A stretch of DNA of 64,000 nt from Seriola aureovittata. Lineage: Eukaryota; Chordata; Actinopteri; Carangiformes; Carangidae. Under the pieces are notes generated by a model. That model ran no database searches and was not told the origin of the DNA. It was given only the letters and a program-made list of their open reading frames with translations. The stretch lies in the NCBI RefSeq assembly GCF_021018895.1, contig NC_079369.1, positions 6,016,194 to 6,080,193 of the forward strand. Direction: 5' to 3'. Within the stretch, counting starts at the first letter, position 1. Every line of letters begins with the position of its first letter. A program made the translations under genes and the position numbers. Below, piece after piece: positions 1 through 12,512 of this stretch.

Positions 1-3000
1 TTGCTTTTGTTATTCAGTAGCCTACTTCTTTCATGCACGCATGCACACACCTTAATCTGCGAAGCTGCTGAAGAGTTTCCTTACTGGTCCCATGTATTTT
101 ATATACAATCTAGGACAATTTGATATTCTTTTTTTTTTTTGTTTTTGTTTTCTTGAGTGTTTTATGGTTTTCCATATAGTATACAAACCATACAGCTATA
201 CATTGACAATACAGTAACACTCACTCGGCTACATAGACCTTGGTGTAAGTACCATGCACTACATCTATTAAATGTTTAAATGCCCAACTACTGCTTTCTC
301 ATTTGAACTGATCGATTATAAATATCTGTGAGAAAACTGAATACAACACATATAATTCCATTTGTCTGGTTCTACACACTAATTTCTACCTTCTAACGCT
401 CTCAGGCGTGTCTGGTGAGTGGAGAACCCCACAGAACACCATAAAAAGAAAATGAAGACCCTGGGGCTCATATTGATTACAAAATGATTCAAAGTACCCA
501 AACCCCGTTTTCTAGAAATATCTTTTATGTCACAAATTCCAAGTTCAACAATCCATTCATCTGTCATCCATATCTTCTATTTAGAATTAAGATACACAGT
601 GCATTCCTTGTTTATGGATAAAAAATATGTACACATCCCAATAAAAACGCATATTTAGCAAGTAAATTGTATCTATGTATTTAATAAGACTCAAAACAGG
701 CCTTCCATTCCTTGTAGATTTCATGCATGGTAATTGTGTGTCCCACTGTGGTTCTCCGTCAAGAGATTTTTGAAGAATAATTCAATCTCATGAACACACT
801 CCTCTTTCTTTATAGCATGCTATTGGCATCTGATGTCACGGTAGATTATTCATGCTCTTATTGTAAGAGGCAGGCATCTTTCAACAAAAACAAGCCTTTG
901 TTTTGATGGTGGTGTTGGTAGCAATGAACATAAAGCATTCACCATTAAGATAAACTTTGAAAATCAGCCAGGGTAATGATCTTTATTAAATCTGAACAGC
1001 CATGTAAATAATTCCAAGCATAGCTCCACCCATTTTGAACCTGATCCGAGCTCCATTCAGCCAATGTAACTCAAAACACATGTGTGGGAGTGCAGGAACG
1101 TCGCAAAGAAAAAAAAGAAAAAGATAAAATATTAATAACAATAATAATAATAGTACATTGTACACAGAAAACATATATGCTGGTGGGTATGAAAAAGAAA
1201 ATGTTTTAATTTATTTTTGTTCTACTCACATTTCTTAAATATTGCTGAAATGATGGCATATTAGTTCTTTCTGTATAAAAAAAAAAAAATCAAACTCTGA
1301 AAGCTTCATGTCCTGAGGACAAAGTCACCACAAGAGAAGAGAGGGGGCTAAAAAAAAAAAAAAAAAAAAAAAAATACTGCATTTCCAAGAAAAAGCATCT
1401 GGTCTGTCAATTTATTGACATTAACCAGGTATTACTAGACAGCGTGCTTCATTCTAGTATCATATAGATTAAAGGCAGGGTTCCTGGCTCCATATTCTAC
1501 AATAATCAATGCTGCAATTTTGTGTGGGAGATGTGACATTGTCTGCTTGAGGCGTTGAAACCCAGCCTGCGTCTCCTCTCCTGCTATGCTTCATGGTCTC
1601 ATGCTGCGCTGCTTCTCAGTTGGGCTTTATAGCATCAAAATCCCATCATTTCTACCCCTAATCCTCATTCAGTCAGCAACTGCTGCTTCTTTGCAAAAGG
1701 CAAATGGAATCAGCTGTAGCCATCTCTTCTAGCCTCTAACCACGCCCCTGCTCCTTATGAATCTATTACAAAGGGTTATGCACTAATGGCATTTAGGAAA
1801 GTACTGAATTAAATGTTCACACACCAGGGTAATACAAAGTGGTGCAAACAGGTGCAAAACATGAATTGGAGGAGAGCATTGTCATAGCAACAAAATATGA
1901 CATCAAGCAAAGCCAGCATATAAAACATCCAGTTTTCCTTGTAATGTTTTTTCAAAAAGAAAGGGCACTTTTCTATGCAATTGAGTAGCAGTATCTGCAA
2001 GCATAAAGGCATGAAAACTCCACTCTCAAGCTGTTCGTATCACACTCTGCTGTTCGATTCCACTATCCTCAGATCAGAATCTGCTCTCCAGAATTTTGTA
2101 TGCTTTTATGGTCCTGTTATAGGCTTTATCCTCCCCTGTCCTCTACTCTGATCTTCTCTTCTTTTCATCTCCCCCAATTCTATGCTCACCTTTCCTTCTT
2201 TGATTATAGACTCTTTTTTCTCCTTTCCTCTCATTTCACCCCCCCACCCCCACCCCCAGCCCCCCTGATTTCCAATAGCTTTCGTAAGACCTCTATGTTT
2301 TTTTTTTTGGTTTTTGTTTTTCCCTTTTCTCTGTGCTCCATGTATGTGGAGAGGTATATGCTTTCTATTACCTGGTTGGGACAAGGCAGAGTATACAGCC
2401 TAGCAGTTGCAAAGCAATTTATTTATCTCTGCCTGGCTTGACCCCTTTTTGTGGTAAGCAGATTTTCTCTAAAAGTGTATTTTGAGGGAAAATCCAAGGT
2501 CCTGTTTCATGCGCAGGTAAAAATGCCATTTCCTCACCATCAATGCCATGTTGAGGTGTTAGGTTGTGAACTCATGCAGGCTTTTCTTGCAAATACAGAA
2601 GGCTTTGAGAAATATGTTTTGGTCATGGGCTTAGTACTAACAAGAACAGCAGACAGTGCGTGATTCATATTGAACTTGTGTAAATCCAAAGTGGGTCCTT
2701 CATTTTCCCTGTGTATCCAGGAGATTAGAAATGTCAGGTTTGGGATGTTGTGAGAGCAAGTGATTCACTGTCCACAGTCCAGGATGATTGTAACAGAGAG
2801 AGCTGGTATGTGGCTTTTTATTGAATATATCCTGTTCATTTTCTAGTTGAATTGTATGTGGTAAGGTGGAGGCGGTCATTGTTATTACGGTCAGTTAAGG
2901 ATTTGGGCACAGGTGACTGGAAGCCATCTTACTTGGAATCTGCAGAATAGTTACATGTTTAGAGTAGAGACCAAAAGGTCAATTGGTCAATATTACTACC

Positions 3001-3899
3001 TCATATTAGCTAATCAAGAGATAAGTTAATATTGACACCAATAGATAAGCTAATATTTGCTAATATTAATTATCAATAGGTCATTAGCTTATCAATAGAT
3101 AAGACGGACCAATAATATGAGCATATACTGTGTGTCATCTGATAAGTGTTAGGGAAATTCTTAGCATCGGTGGGGAAGAAAGAGCGCTGGAGAAGAGTCC
3201 AGGATGTCTAATGCGGAGGATGATTATTGAAGCTTGAGCCCAAGGAGAAAGGAGGATTCATCAATACAGTCTCCTGTGCATGATGTCACCTCAAATCTGA
3301 AGCAGCAACCCCTGAGGATAGTGTTTATACACTTAGAGAGATTACTATTAATAGCTTGTACTCCATAAATATCTAAAAGAAGAGGGAGAAGAGGGATGTG
3401 TGAATACACTATTGGTTCTTTAACCATAATCAGGGAAACATGACTATATATGCCCAAGTGCTGATTCTCAGAACACCCAGCCACTTGTTACTGACCATCC
3501 AAGGTCTGCTGTTAACAGCCCTTGGCACCAGTAGTATCAGCAGCGAACCAAAGCTGCGTCTGGAGGAGCCGCCTGAGCGTCTCAAGGTCTGTAAGATTTA
3601 ATGCAGTAGCTGGGGCACCGAGACCTAGGGCCTCACAGTGACCTTTCACCCTGAGTCAGTCCTTCAATAGGTGGACAAGACAAAAATCCCTCACAATAAG
3701 TAAAATGAAAGTAGAGGACAGAAATGCTAATGATATTTTTGAGGTAATTTAGAAAAAGTGTTGCTATTACACTGTAGTTTGTCAACCAAAGAGCACTTAC
3801 AAATACATTTTTCAACCACAAAACATCCTGCTTATTACATACCGTGGTCCCAATTCTTAAAGGACCGAATATGAGCAAATCTTATTAAATATATAAATG
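1..3899. other. AT-rich noncoding stretch, no gene seen
   Basis: No exon-like ORF with splice sites is visible. It holds an A-run at 1350-1374, a pyrimidine-rich tract around 2140-2335 that creates overlapping spurious ORFs on both strands, and an AT-rich cryptically repetitive patch at 2995-3115 built from variants of AATAGATAAGCTAAT. Either upstream flank or 5' intron of the naaladl2-like gene. Confidence 0.6.
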
Positions 3900-4440
3900 C
3901 TGTGCATTTACACTCACCAAGCACTTAAGCTTGTTTTTCTGCCCATCTTTCATGATGGGTGTTATCTTGGAGCTGCGGAGTGTGAAGTGGAATTTGTCAA
4001 TGGCCTTTCCTTTCTTCAGTACCAGGGATCTGGACTTAGCTGGCTTGAAGCTCATATAGGCCCTGAAGGGCTCAGCATCCACCTGCTCCCTGTGACAGAT
4101 GTTGTTGTCAAAGTGAGGTCATCCAGTAAGGCCCTGCAGGCATTTGTTAGGTCCAGCCGTAGCACCACCACGTCCCTCTTGTTCCTCCCAGGCTTCCCTC
4201 ATCAAACGTGTGACCATGCCCGTGTGTTCCAGAAACCTCGGTACCGTCAGGATCACTCCTTTCTTGACCGAGGTACCAATGTAGGAGTTCCTTAGGATGT
4301 AGTCTGTCAGGCACCTGACAGACTACATCCTGAGGAACAGTGCTGAAGAATATCTTTTCCCTCAACACTGAGCAGTGAGATGATTCTAAAGTAATCAATG
4401 TTCTTTGAATGCTCCTCCTTTAGAATCCACACCCCTTCCC
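3900..4440 (-). mobile_element. non-LTR retrotransposon reverse transcriptase relic
   Basis: Read on the minus strand in shifting frames, this piece shows reverse transcriptase signatures in order: ISLLSVEGKIFF (fingers), TDYILRNSYIGTSVKKG, a short VLRLDLTNA (motif A region), LLDDLTLTTTSVTG (a DD active-site motif C with L in place of the usual F/Y-M start), then YMSFKPAKSRSLVLKKGK. Known: this order belongs to a RT family I have met in animal retroelement annotations; I cannot give it a clade name with certainty. The palm is shortened, because motif A runs almost directly into motif C, and frames change several times, so it is a dead copy. A palindrome at 4288-4337 interrupts it. Sequence from about 4440 to 5160 on the same strand has several open stretches and may be the upstream part of the same element, but I do not recognise it. 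Confidence 0.75.
4288..4337. repeat. 24-bp near-perfect palindrome inside the RT relic
   Basis: Arms at 4288-4311 and 4314-4337 are reverse complements except for one T/G position, with only CA between them. The right arm (read on minus) continues the RT reading frame, so the left arm looks like an inverted copy inserted in it. Confidence 0.95.
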
Positions 4441-5160
4441 CATACCTTCACTGAGGAGCTACCTTACCCCTCCTATAGATCACAGCTCTCTTCTTCTGGT
4501 AGTCGCTGACAATGATGGTAGTCATTTTCTGGCGGCCATTCCCTCCAAGATGGCTTCAGTGTGTTTGCCAAATAGGAGCCACTTAGCCCAACGGTGTTCT
4601 TTAGGTCTGCGTGGGTTTCGGGCTTGTATCACCAGGAGGTTCCAAGCACTGTGAGGTGATTCCAGGCCTGGCTCCACCTGCGTCTCACCAGGGGTAGTTC
4701 CTGAGTGTGGTGACACTTGCACCATCTGCACACATTTCATTGTGGCTTCCAGGGTTCTTACACATCTTGCTGCAAATGCATTCCGTACAAGTTTTGATTT
4801 TTCTTTTGCCATGTGCCGTGATGTTTTCTTTTTTCATGACTTGAACGATAGTTTTGCTTAATCAAAATTGTAAACATTGACACCCGTTTTGACACATGGG
4901 GGAGGTGGGGTCCCTGTGTAATTTGCAAAGCCCTACGCAAGTTGCACAGTAAGCGTATAGGCCCGGCTGGCTCTGAAAAACATGCAGACATTGATAAAAG
5001 GAATTGATAAGCTTGGCGGCATATGGTTCAGACATTTTGGGCAATTTGGAACCGGTTATCAACTTGATCCAGTTCTCAATTTCCACCCCTAGCCATGTCT
5101 TGCTGTATTTTGGGATGCTCTTCCACCCCCGTCTCCTGGGTGTCTGGAGGCATTTTTCTA
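4441..5160 (-). other. possible upstream part of the retroelement relic
   Basis: Several overlapping minus-strand open stretches (for example 4522-4812 and 4862-5086) run toward the RT relic in the same direction. They have a protein-like look, including a KHTEAILEGMAARK stretch and a Cys/His-containing stretch near 4870-4960. I do not recognise a domain. Position and strand suggest the amino-terminal part of the same dead element; unrelated chance ORFs are the alternative. Confidence 0.3.
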
Positions 5161-7154
5161 TAGGCTGATCTGTAGCTAAATAAATTAATGAATAATTTTA
5201 ATCAATTATTTATAAATGAATTGCATATTATTCCACATTTTTCTCAAACTTAATATGACATCAAAGTTTGTGGGTTGTATTAGCAAGGTTTAACATTTTT
5301 TGACATAAAGCACCTCAGAAAGATTGCCAAAAATCATCAGAAGGTCCTAGATACATCATGTTTTTGGAACATGACTAGCAATATGTATAGACAGTTTGCT
5401 TCACTGCAACCAATGGTCAATTACAAAGTTAGTCATCCTACTTTTTTAAAATTTCTATTTATTCTCAAAAGTTGAGAATTGGGTCAGATACTACTAAACT
5501 TTTGTTACATATTTTTTTAAGCCTGGAGATCACACGTTGTAATTCATATTTAAATGTTGGTGAATATTTAAACATCCACTGCATTAATTGTAACTGGACA
5601 AAACTGACCAGTTACTTGATGCCACTTGAGGTCAAAAGGCTTTATACTCATGTGTCCATATGAACGAAGTGAAAGAATTAAATGTTCAAATGTCTTTGTG
5701 TGAGCATGCCCTTAGATTCAGACTCACCACAGTCAACACAACTCAGGATACCTTCATACCTGATCAATAAAAAGGCTTCAGTTAAGTTTAATTGTGGACA
5801 ACCAGTTCTTTCATTCACCCCGTGTGTTACATAAACAGTTAGTTCACATAGCGTCGCCGTCTGACTGAGGTGACAGTTAAATTTCATCCTGTGTTTCCAG
5901 CACAGTACAGAGTGTGGGACACCAGATGGCAAACCTGAAGGTTGTAGCCCCTCCGTTGTACCTGCATGCATTATTCAAAGCCCATTTATCACAGGAAAAG
6001 TCCCAGTGTAGTCACATTAAACATCAGCTGGCTCGTTTGTTTATGCCTTATTTATGTCTTCAAAATATAGAGCAAGGTTTGATACTTGTACAGTTAATGA
6101 CCTATATTTAACCCTGTATGAATCTCCCTGCATTATTTAACAACCATCATTTTATTATGTCACTTTGTTATGCTACATTCTGTCTTATACATAAATATGG
6201 AATGCCTGTCATCGACCTCTGTACATAGTGTACACCATAATATACAGTACAATATTCTTGCTGGGCTGATAGTGATTTATCTTAGTGTGGTAGAAAACAG
6301 TGTGGTGTATAGTCAACTGCAAATAAACCTCACTGTGGTTGAATGGGTTTCAATAGGCTGCATTTGTCAATATCTTTTCTCATTTAAAATAAGGATAAAT
6401 TACAATATTATATTACATTTAGAGGACATTTAGGTGGTTTTATTGTGATATTGAGGTTCATACATGATCTAAATCCAGTGGGGAGGACATCTGTGCACAA
6501 GCAGATGTAATTACATTTACATCACATTGACTTTTTTCCTCCTTTGTCAATCTGCCTGTTCTCTGCTCAACACTCTGTTGAGCAAAGGAGTGCTGATTGT
6601 AACAGGGTTAAGCAAAGTCAAGACCCACTTTGATTTGCTTACATGTACACACACACAGCTGCTTTAAGGCCTTGGAGGTGAAGTCAAGGTCAGGATCCGT
6701 GTGATCGATAGCTCAATAGCCAGCAGGATTTCCGGAGGGCCCAGATTTCACAATGGATGAAGAGAAACAATACTGTAGTTGTACAAAGTTTCAACCCTGC
6801 ATTGAAATGAGTTGCTCTTTTCTCTTGGAAACTTTGTCATTGGGAACTCTGCCTGGCTGAATGAATGGCCCTATAACATAGAAAAAAATGTTAAAGAGAA
6901 TGTCAGTTTAATGTACATGATTATGCTGTCATCAATTTGATTTCTGTACAAGAAATTGTTTGAAATTGATATTTCACTATTTTTCAAAAATGGCGAATCT
7001 CCAAAGACTCTTTGGAGATTTGGCAGAAACTCTCTTTAAAAGCAAGGTACAGAAGTTGTTAATTTTCACACTTACTCATCATAAGAACACTATGACAAAT
7101 TGACAAAATTAGCCTAATCTAAGGAGGTTTTCCAGGGTTTCTCATGATAATAGT
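5161..7154. other. unique AT-rich stretch, nothing gene-like
   Basis: Mostly AT-rich DNA without splice-bounded ORFs or recognised repeats. The short ORFs at 5472-6433 have no protein-like composition. Confidence 0.5.
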
Positions 7155-7555
7155 CAGTGGTGAAAGGTGCATTTACTCAAGTGTAGCATATAAGCACTTG
7201 CACTTCAATGTACATTTTATATGCCATTACAATTATCCGCTACAACTATTGGGTACCTACTTTGCAGAATACAGTATTTGCATAGTGTAGAAGATACATG
7301 GTCAGTTCATAAAGTAAGTTGCATTGTTATAGATTGAATTACACAACTGTCTGTATTAGACTACTACTGTGGTAGTAACGTATAATCTGAAACTGAGTTT
7401 ATATTTAGGAGATTGTCAAATTAGCTCCGCCTAGACCCCTTACAACATTAAAATGCATGTTTACATGTCTCATCGTGCCTTTATAAGAATCTAGCATACA
7501 GATGTGTACAAGGCTTTGAAAGGGGCCATTCTGCATGATGAGTACTTAAGGTTAT
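7155..7555 (+). repeat. dispersed teleost repeat (TTTACTCAAG ... GGGGCCATTCTGCATGATGAGTACTT)
   Basis: The order of landmarks, AGTGGTGAAAGGTGCATTTACTCAAG at the start, an ATTAGCTCCGCCTAGACC block in the middle (near 7421), and GGGGCCATTCTGCATGATGAGTAC near 7521, matches a very common noncoding repeat of percomorph genomes as I remember it. It is diverged and carries no ORF. Probably a non-autonomous transposon derivative. Confidence 0.7.
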
Positions 7556-9520
7556 ATTAAACAATATTTTTGTTTTAACAGTGGATTAAATGACGTATGT
7601 GAAAGTGATCACTTGCAGTGACAAACCTACAGACAATTATCTGTGAAGCATTTTAATGTTGACTGTTTGCTGCCCTGCAAAGATACATTTGTTTTTAGTC
7701 TCACTGTTTAAATCAACCTCATTTCCATCTGCAGCAGGCAACTGTTTTCAGAGAAAAAGCTGTAAAAACTCTGTTTACACCACCTGCTGAGCACCAAAGC
7801 ATCAAAAAGACACAGTTACACCCTAGCAGGTGAACGTAGTGGAGCATTTATCAGCTACAGGGAGAGATACTTTTCTCACGAGTTGGACACAGCTAAAGCG
7901 ACAGTGAGTTTTACATTACATTCTTTAGGAGGTCAGAAACACAACTCCGAAAAAGAATGTTAATGTTGGTTCATGTCTGCCGGATGTTTCAATAGGAAAC
8001 TCTTTGCTTCCAAGGTTGCTGTATAGTTTTGTGCTTACAGCTTGTTCACATATGCTCTTACAGGAAGTGTTTTGTTTTGCTCTCCATTTGCTAAAAAAAG
8101 ACCTTTTCTTTCCTCTTGCATTTTCATCACAATGGATTTTTTTTTTTTTTTAAGTATAGACCTGATTTAAAAACCTAAGTAGGTTCAGCAGTATTCTTTA
8201 TAGCTTAAGAACATGCTCACTTTTGGCAACATATTTTGGGTAGATGCATTTAACATGACATGGAGCTGGTTTTCCCTGTATAATATCACTGTGCCCTTTT
8301 AGTCGATACACAAACCAATTGTATGAGTCTAATTGTACTTCTGTAGTGTTCTGGGGAGAGGAGATTTCAGCTCTGCCAACTATCGGCCCTCATTGGCATT
8401 AAACAGCATTTGTTGCAGTTAACACCACAATGAATTGTGGACCATCCAATCAGTGACTCTCAGAGGATTTCTGCTGCTATGATAAAAAGGCAGAGATTAA
8501 AGGGCTAAAGGTATTTCTCATACTAATCTGTCATATAAAAAAACCTGAGGGAGGATGTGAGACTGGTAAACAGGAAGTGATGCCATAAGGTCACAGTGGT
8601 CTTAATTATCTTACACAGAGATGATGAGAGGCTAAACAAAGAACAACGGATGTAAACATGAAATTATTTGACTTTCTGTATTAATCATTTTGTGTACTCT
8701 TGTTGTTGTTTTATAGATTGAGTTAACACTACATTAGCCGTGCAACTCATACACACGATGTGATATCCGCATTATCACTGCACATAAAATGGATGATGCT
8801 GATGATCAGTGACGTGTGTGCATTCATTAATCTTAGTGGCATTTCCTCTGACCAGGTTTTTAAATAACCCATTAACTGAATATATATAATATAAGGATGA
8901 TGTACAGGGATTACTATTTTCATTCCCATGTTAATTATAGTGGAAAAGTTAATTAACCAAACAACCGTGGTGCTACATGAAACAAAGTATTAGCACCCAC
9001 TTCCCTCTAACATTTACTAATTTGTTGATCAATTCAAATGGATTTTTCATGTTGTGTCATATTTTGTTTCCTTGTTACTGCTTATTGGTTTATTATGGCC
9101 AGCCAATAAAGCGCGGAAGGAAAGAAGTGAACCTCTCCGCATTATGATTTAATTTACTGCATTTAATAAAGCCAGTGATTAATCACAGGGTCCAGGCCAA
9201 ATTTATCACACTTGGAGTGATTATTTCATTATGAAATTTTCAATGTAAAAGTCCTTGGTCAAGTGTGATTCTGCCATGCTGTTTACCACCAACCCATCCC
9301 ACAAACACATCACCCCCTCCACATCCCTGTCGCCTCTCATTTCTCTGCTCCACCATCACTCTCTCTCCCCTCCTCTTCCTCCTGCCTTCAAAGGATCCAG
9401 CGCATATAAATTGCAGTATTGCTGCAGTTAATTAAAGCCATGCAAAATGAATGGCATCATTGTGAAAATAGAATTTTTTAAATAAAAATAATAATAATAA
9501 TAATGATTTGTAACACGTGA

Positions 9521-9522
<2 letters not shown>

Positions 9523-9565
<43 letters not shown>

Positions 9566-9567
9566 AC
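9523..9567. repeat. (CA)n microsatellite
   Basis: About 22 CA units with one AAA interruption near the right end; preceded by a short (AAT)n run at 9483-9504. Confidence 0.97.
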
Positions 9568-10080
9568 TCGTTTCATTTCGGTTCGGTTCGGTTTCAGTCA
9601 TGTACACATGTGACACCTAAACTGACTTTGGCTTTTGGAGATGTTGCTCTCACAATAGCATGGTAATGAAACAGTTGGTGATTTATGCTCGGTTCAGATG
9701 TTGTGGAGCTAGGGCATCAACACCCCTGCCTTTCTGATGTGTCCTTGAGTCAGAAGACAATTAGTATCAAATGGACTCCATTCTGTGGTTATATTCTTGT
9801 TTGCAGAAGTTAGCCCCTGGATTCTCACTCTAATGACATTGCATAATTTGTGAAAGGCAGCAAGCTATGATTTCTCAGGTACCAACATGTAGTCTGTTAT
9901 TTCTTTCAGCCAAGTCAGAGCAAGTATTTATGACTCTAAAACCACAGAATCTGACACAGTGACCAGACAAAAATATTGTGTAGTCTGAATCCAGCATTAG
10001 ACAGATATGCCACTTGTTTAATCAGTCACATAGACAAATGTACAATCAGTCTGTGAGACTGACAGGGAGAAACACATAAA

Positions 10081-10113
10081 GTCAGTCAGTCAGTCAGTCA
10101 GTCAGTCAGTCAG
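10081..10113. repeat. (GTCA)n tetranucleotide microsatellite
   Basis: Eight perfect GTCA units, with degenerate GTCAGTCA and CAGTCAC echoes scattered over 10020-10180, so the array sits in a wider decayed GTCA-rich zone. Confidence 0.97.
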
Positions 10114-10654
10114 ATAGATCTAAAGCCAGTCACTCAGCTAGATGCACACAAAGTCAGTCAGTGGGTCAAATCACTGAGACAGATGGAGATAAAGAGATCA
10201 AAGTGGGAGAACTAGAAGGACCAGCAGTCCAGATGGCTGTGGAGACAGATCCCAGCCCAAGTTAACAGTGGTCCAGCCAACACATTACCAGACAGAGCCC
10301 TCTCACCAGCAGCCAACTGCCCCAGAGCTCAGCAAGCTGGATGTCGATGCCAGCTCCAGCCTGGGAAATGGGTCAGACCAACACAATCACGGCAGAGTTT
10401 GATACTGCTTGGATGTCTTGCACGTCATGTTAGTTTTTTAGTAGACTGATAGAAACTCACACTGTAAACTGTTACTGCTATCAAACCATACAATAACACT
10501 TATATCAGTTCAACATTGCACTATTGTTTACATACACACACATGCTGAACAAGCAGAAGCACTACTCATAATTAATTATAATTGCTTCCTTCAATGCACT
10601 CAGCAGTTTTGCAGCTATACCCGTACTTGGTCTGATGTGACCGTAGCTTATGGC

Positions 10655-10695
10655 AGCTAATGTTAGCTAATGTTAGCCAATGTTAGCTAATGTTA
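10655..10695. repeat. short 10-bp tandem array (CTAATGTTAG)n
   Basis: Four near-identical decamers, the third with a C for T (GTTAGCCAAT). It resembles the 'tagc/ctaa' type short arrays common in teleost noncoding DNA. Confidence 0.85.
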
Positions 10696-11100
10696 CCAAA
10701 CTTTTGATGGATATTGCTATGTAATCAACATTATAGACTGATACAGTTTTTTTTTTATTATTCCACTTGTGTGGCGGTTACACTACATGTTAGCATGTAA
10801 CAGATAAACATTTCAGTGGATTAATCCAAGGTAAAAGAAGTCCTAAACCCACATTACTTTAACTGGGGACATCTTTGTCGTTTCCCTCTTGGGATCCTGT
10901 TCCAATCTAACCCAGTCACTCTATAAATGGTTTTTGACACAACTGAATCAAAGAAATCTATCAAACTGAAGGGAAATCAGAGTGCCATTATATTGTTCTC
11001 ACTGCTTGTGGTAACAGTGGCCACTGTTCAGTAATTGAACCATGCTATTCAACTGACATCCCACAGTATAGAGTATTATTGGTCAAAATGTTGTTTTAGG

Positions 11101-11290
11101 AGATTTCATTAGTATTGGTTTCAGTGGGCAGCGCTAGTGCCACACAGGCTAAATATTGATTCATAAAATTTCATTTGTACTGGTTTCAGTGGACAATTTA
11201 GAGTTATGTGGTAGAGATGCTGAATCAGAGAATTTCATTAGTATTGGTTTCAGTGGCCAGTTTTGTCTGCTGTGGTGCGCTTCAGAGGCC
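11101..11290. repeat. three-copy ~65-bp minisatellite
   Basis: The motif ATTTCATTAGTATTGGTTTC followed by AGTGG starts at 11103, 11168 (with two substitutions) and 11232, giving periods of 65 and 64 bases. The first ~27 bases of each unit are well conserved; the rest is diverged. Confidence 0.85.
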
Positions 11291-12475
11291 TCTCCACTCC
11301 ATCAGGGAACAGGTCTGGGAGAAACGTTGATATACAGCCTGTATTCAAGTAAAAGTTTGGAGATGAATTCATGAGTCTGGCCTTTCTGATCCTGTAACAA
11401 GTGACTGTAGATGCACAGTCCTTGATCCTCTAAACTTGTTAAGCATTCCACATCTCTCTGAACCTCCAGCTCAAATCCTCTTCTCTCCCACTCATCCTCT
11501 GACTCCGTTCATTTGATCAACCTCATTTTTTTTTCCAAAACCATGATACTCACAGGGATCTCTTGATTTTTTTTTTTTCCCTGACTGTCTGGAAACAAAA
11601 TTTACAAACCTATAACTATGCTGACAGTGTCTGAAAAAAAAAAAATCAAATAATGAATGGATGGGACCCCTCTGGTTGGTTGTCACCTTTCATTGAAAAG
11701 TTAAACTGTGTGCAGTATCCTGACTGCTGATGGTTGAAGGTGAATGAAGAATTTGCACAGGCATTCTTCCATTGTCAGTATGTTTGTTATAGGTAAAGTT
11801 CAGATACACAAGAGTGAGAATTAAATCCTAAATTAGGAGTTTGGAAACTATTGTTTTGAATCCATGACCTCAGATTACATTACATTACACTTCATTACAC
11901 TAGAATATATGTACATTTTAGATTTTGTCTTTTATCAAACAAATGATTTAGATATAGCCACAATAGATTTTGATATAACCTGTTACAGTGCATTTTTTTT
12001 CCTTCTATACAGTTCAATGTTTGACACCCTGGTACCTATCCATTGACATGGATCTGTTTATTTATTTATTTTCCCATACTGGTTCCAACTAGGAGAGGCA
12101 GCCCTGGTACATTTGGTCTACAATTTTACCAGAAGTCAGTGTACACATCAGTTCAGTTTGTCAGACACATATTTATGGTTCTATGGGTGTTTCTTTTGAC
12201 TTGTGACAATATATCAAGTGGAGATGGCCGTTAACCACCTAGTAAATCACCTATCCTAACCTTAAGGAACATTAAGAAGGCATTGTGTTTGTACAACATG
12301 TGCATGTTTATGTGTGTGTATGCGATAAGAAAGAAAGAAGGAAATGGTTGAGGTGTCTTCTTGCTGATGTGTAATTTTATCTCCTCTTGGGACACATCAC
12401 TCTCATAATGTTGAATTAATGGTTAAAAGATGTATGTGTTTAAACATGTCACACATTGATTTATTGGGTAGTGTG

Positions 12476-12512
<37 letters not shown>

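Larger units (their letters stand above)
7556..11100. other. noncoding stretch with microsatellites
   Basis: No gene seen. Holds an (AAT)n/(CA)n pair near 9481-9567, a GGTTC run near 9577-9594, a (GTCA)n array at 10081-10113 and a 10-bp CTAATGTTAG array near 10655-10695. The segment 9080-9240 is compact and low in repeats (see findings). Confidence 0.55.

Noticed and set aside
2100..2441. 113-codon ORF and its antisense
   Set aside because: Both come from a pyrimidine-rich tract and are Phe/Leu/Pro or Lys/Glu/Gly low-complexity.
3897..4295. 132-codon plus-strand ORF
   Set aside because: It is the antisense of the reverse transcriptase relic, whose coding strand is minus.
10081..10113. Regular short array that might suggest CRISPR-like spacing
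   Set aside because: It is a plain tetranucleotide microsatellite with no spacers, in an animal genome.
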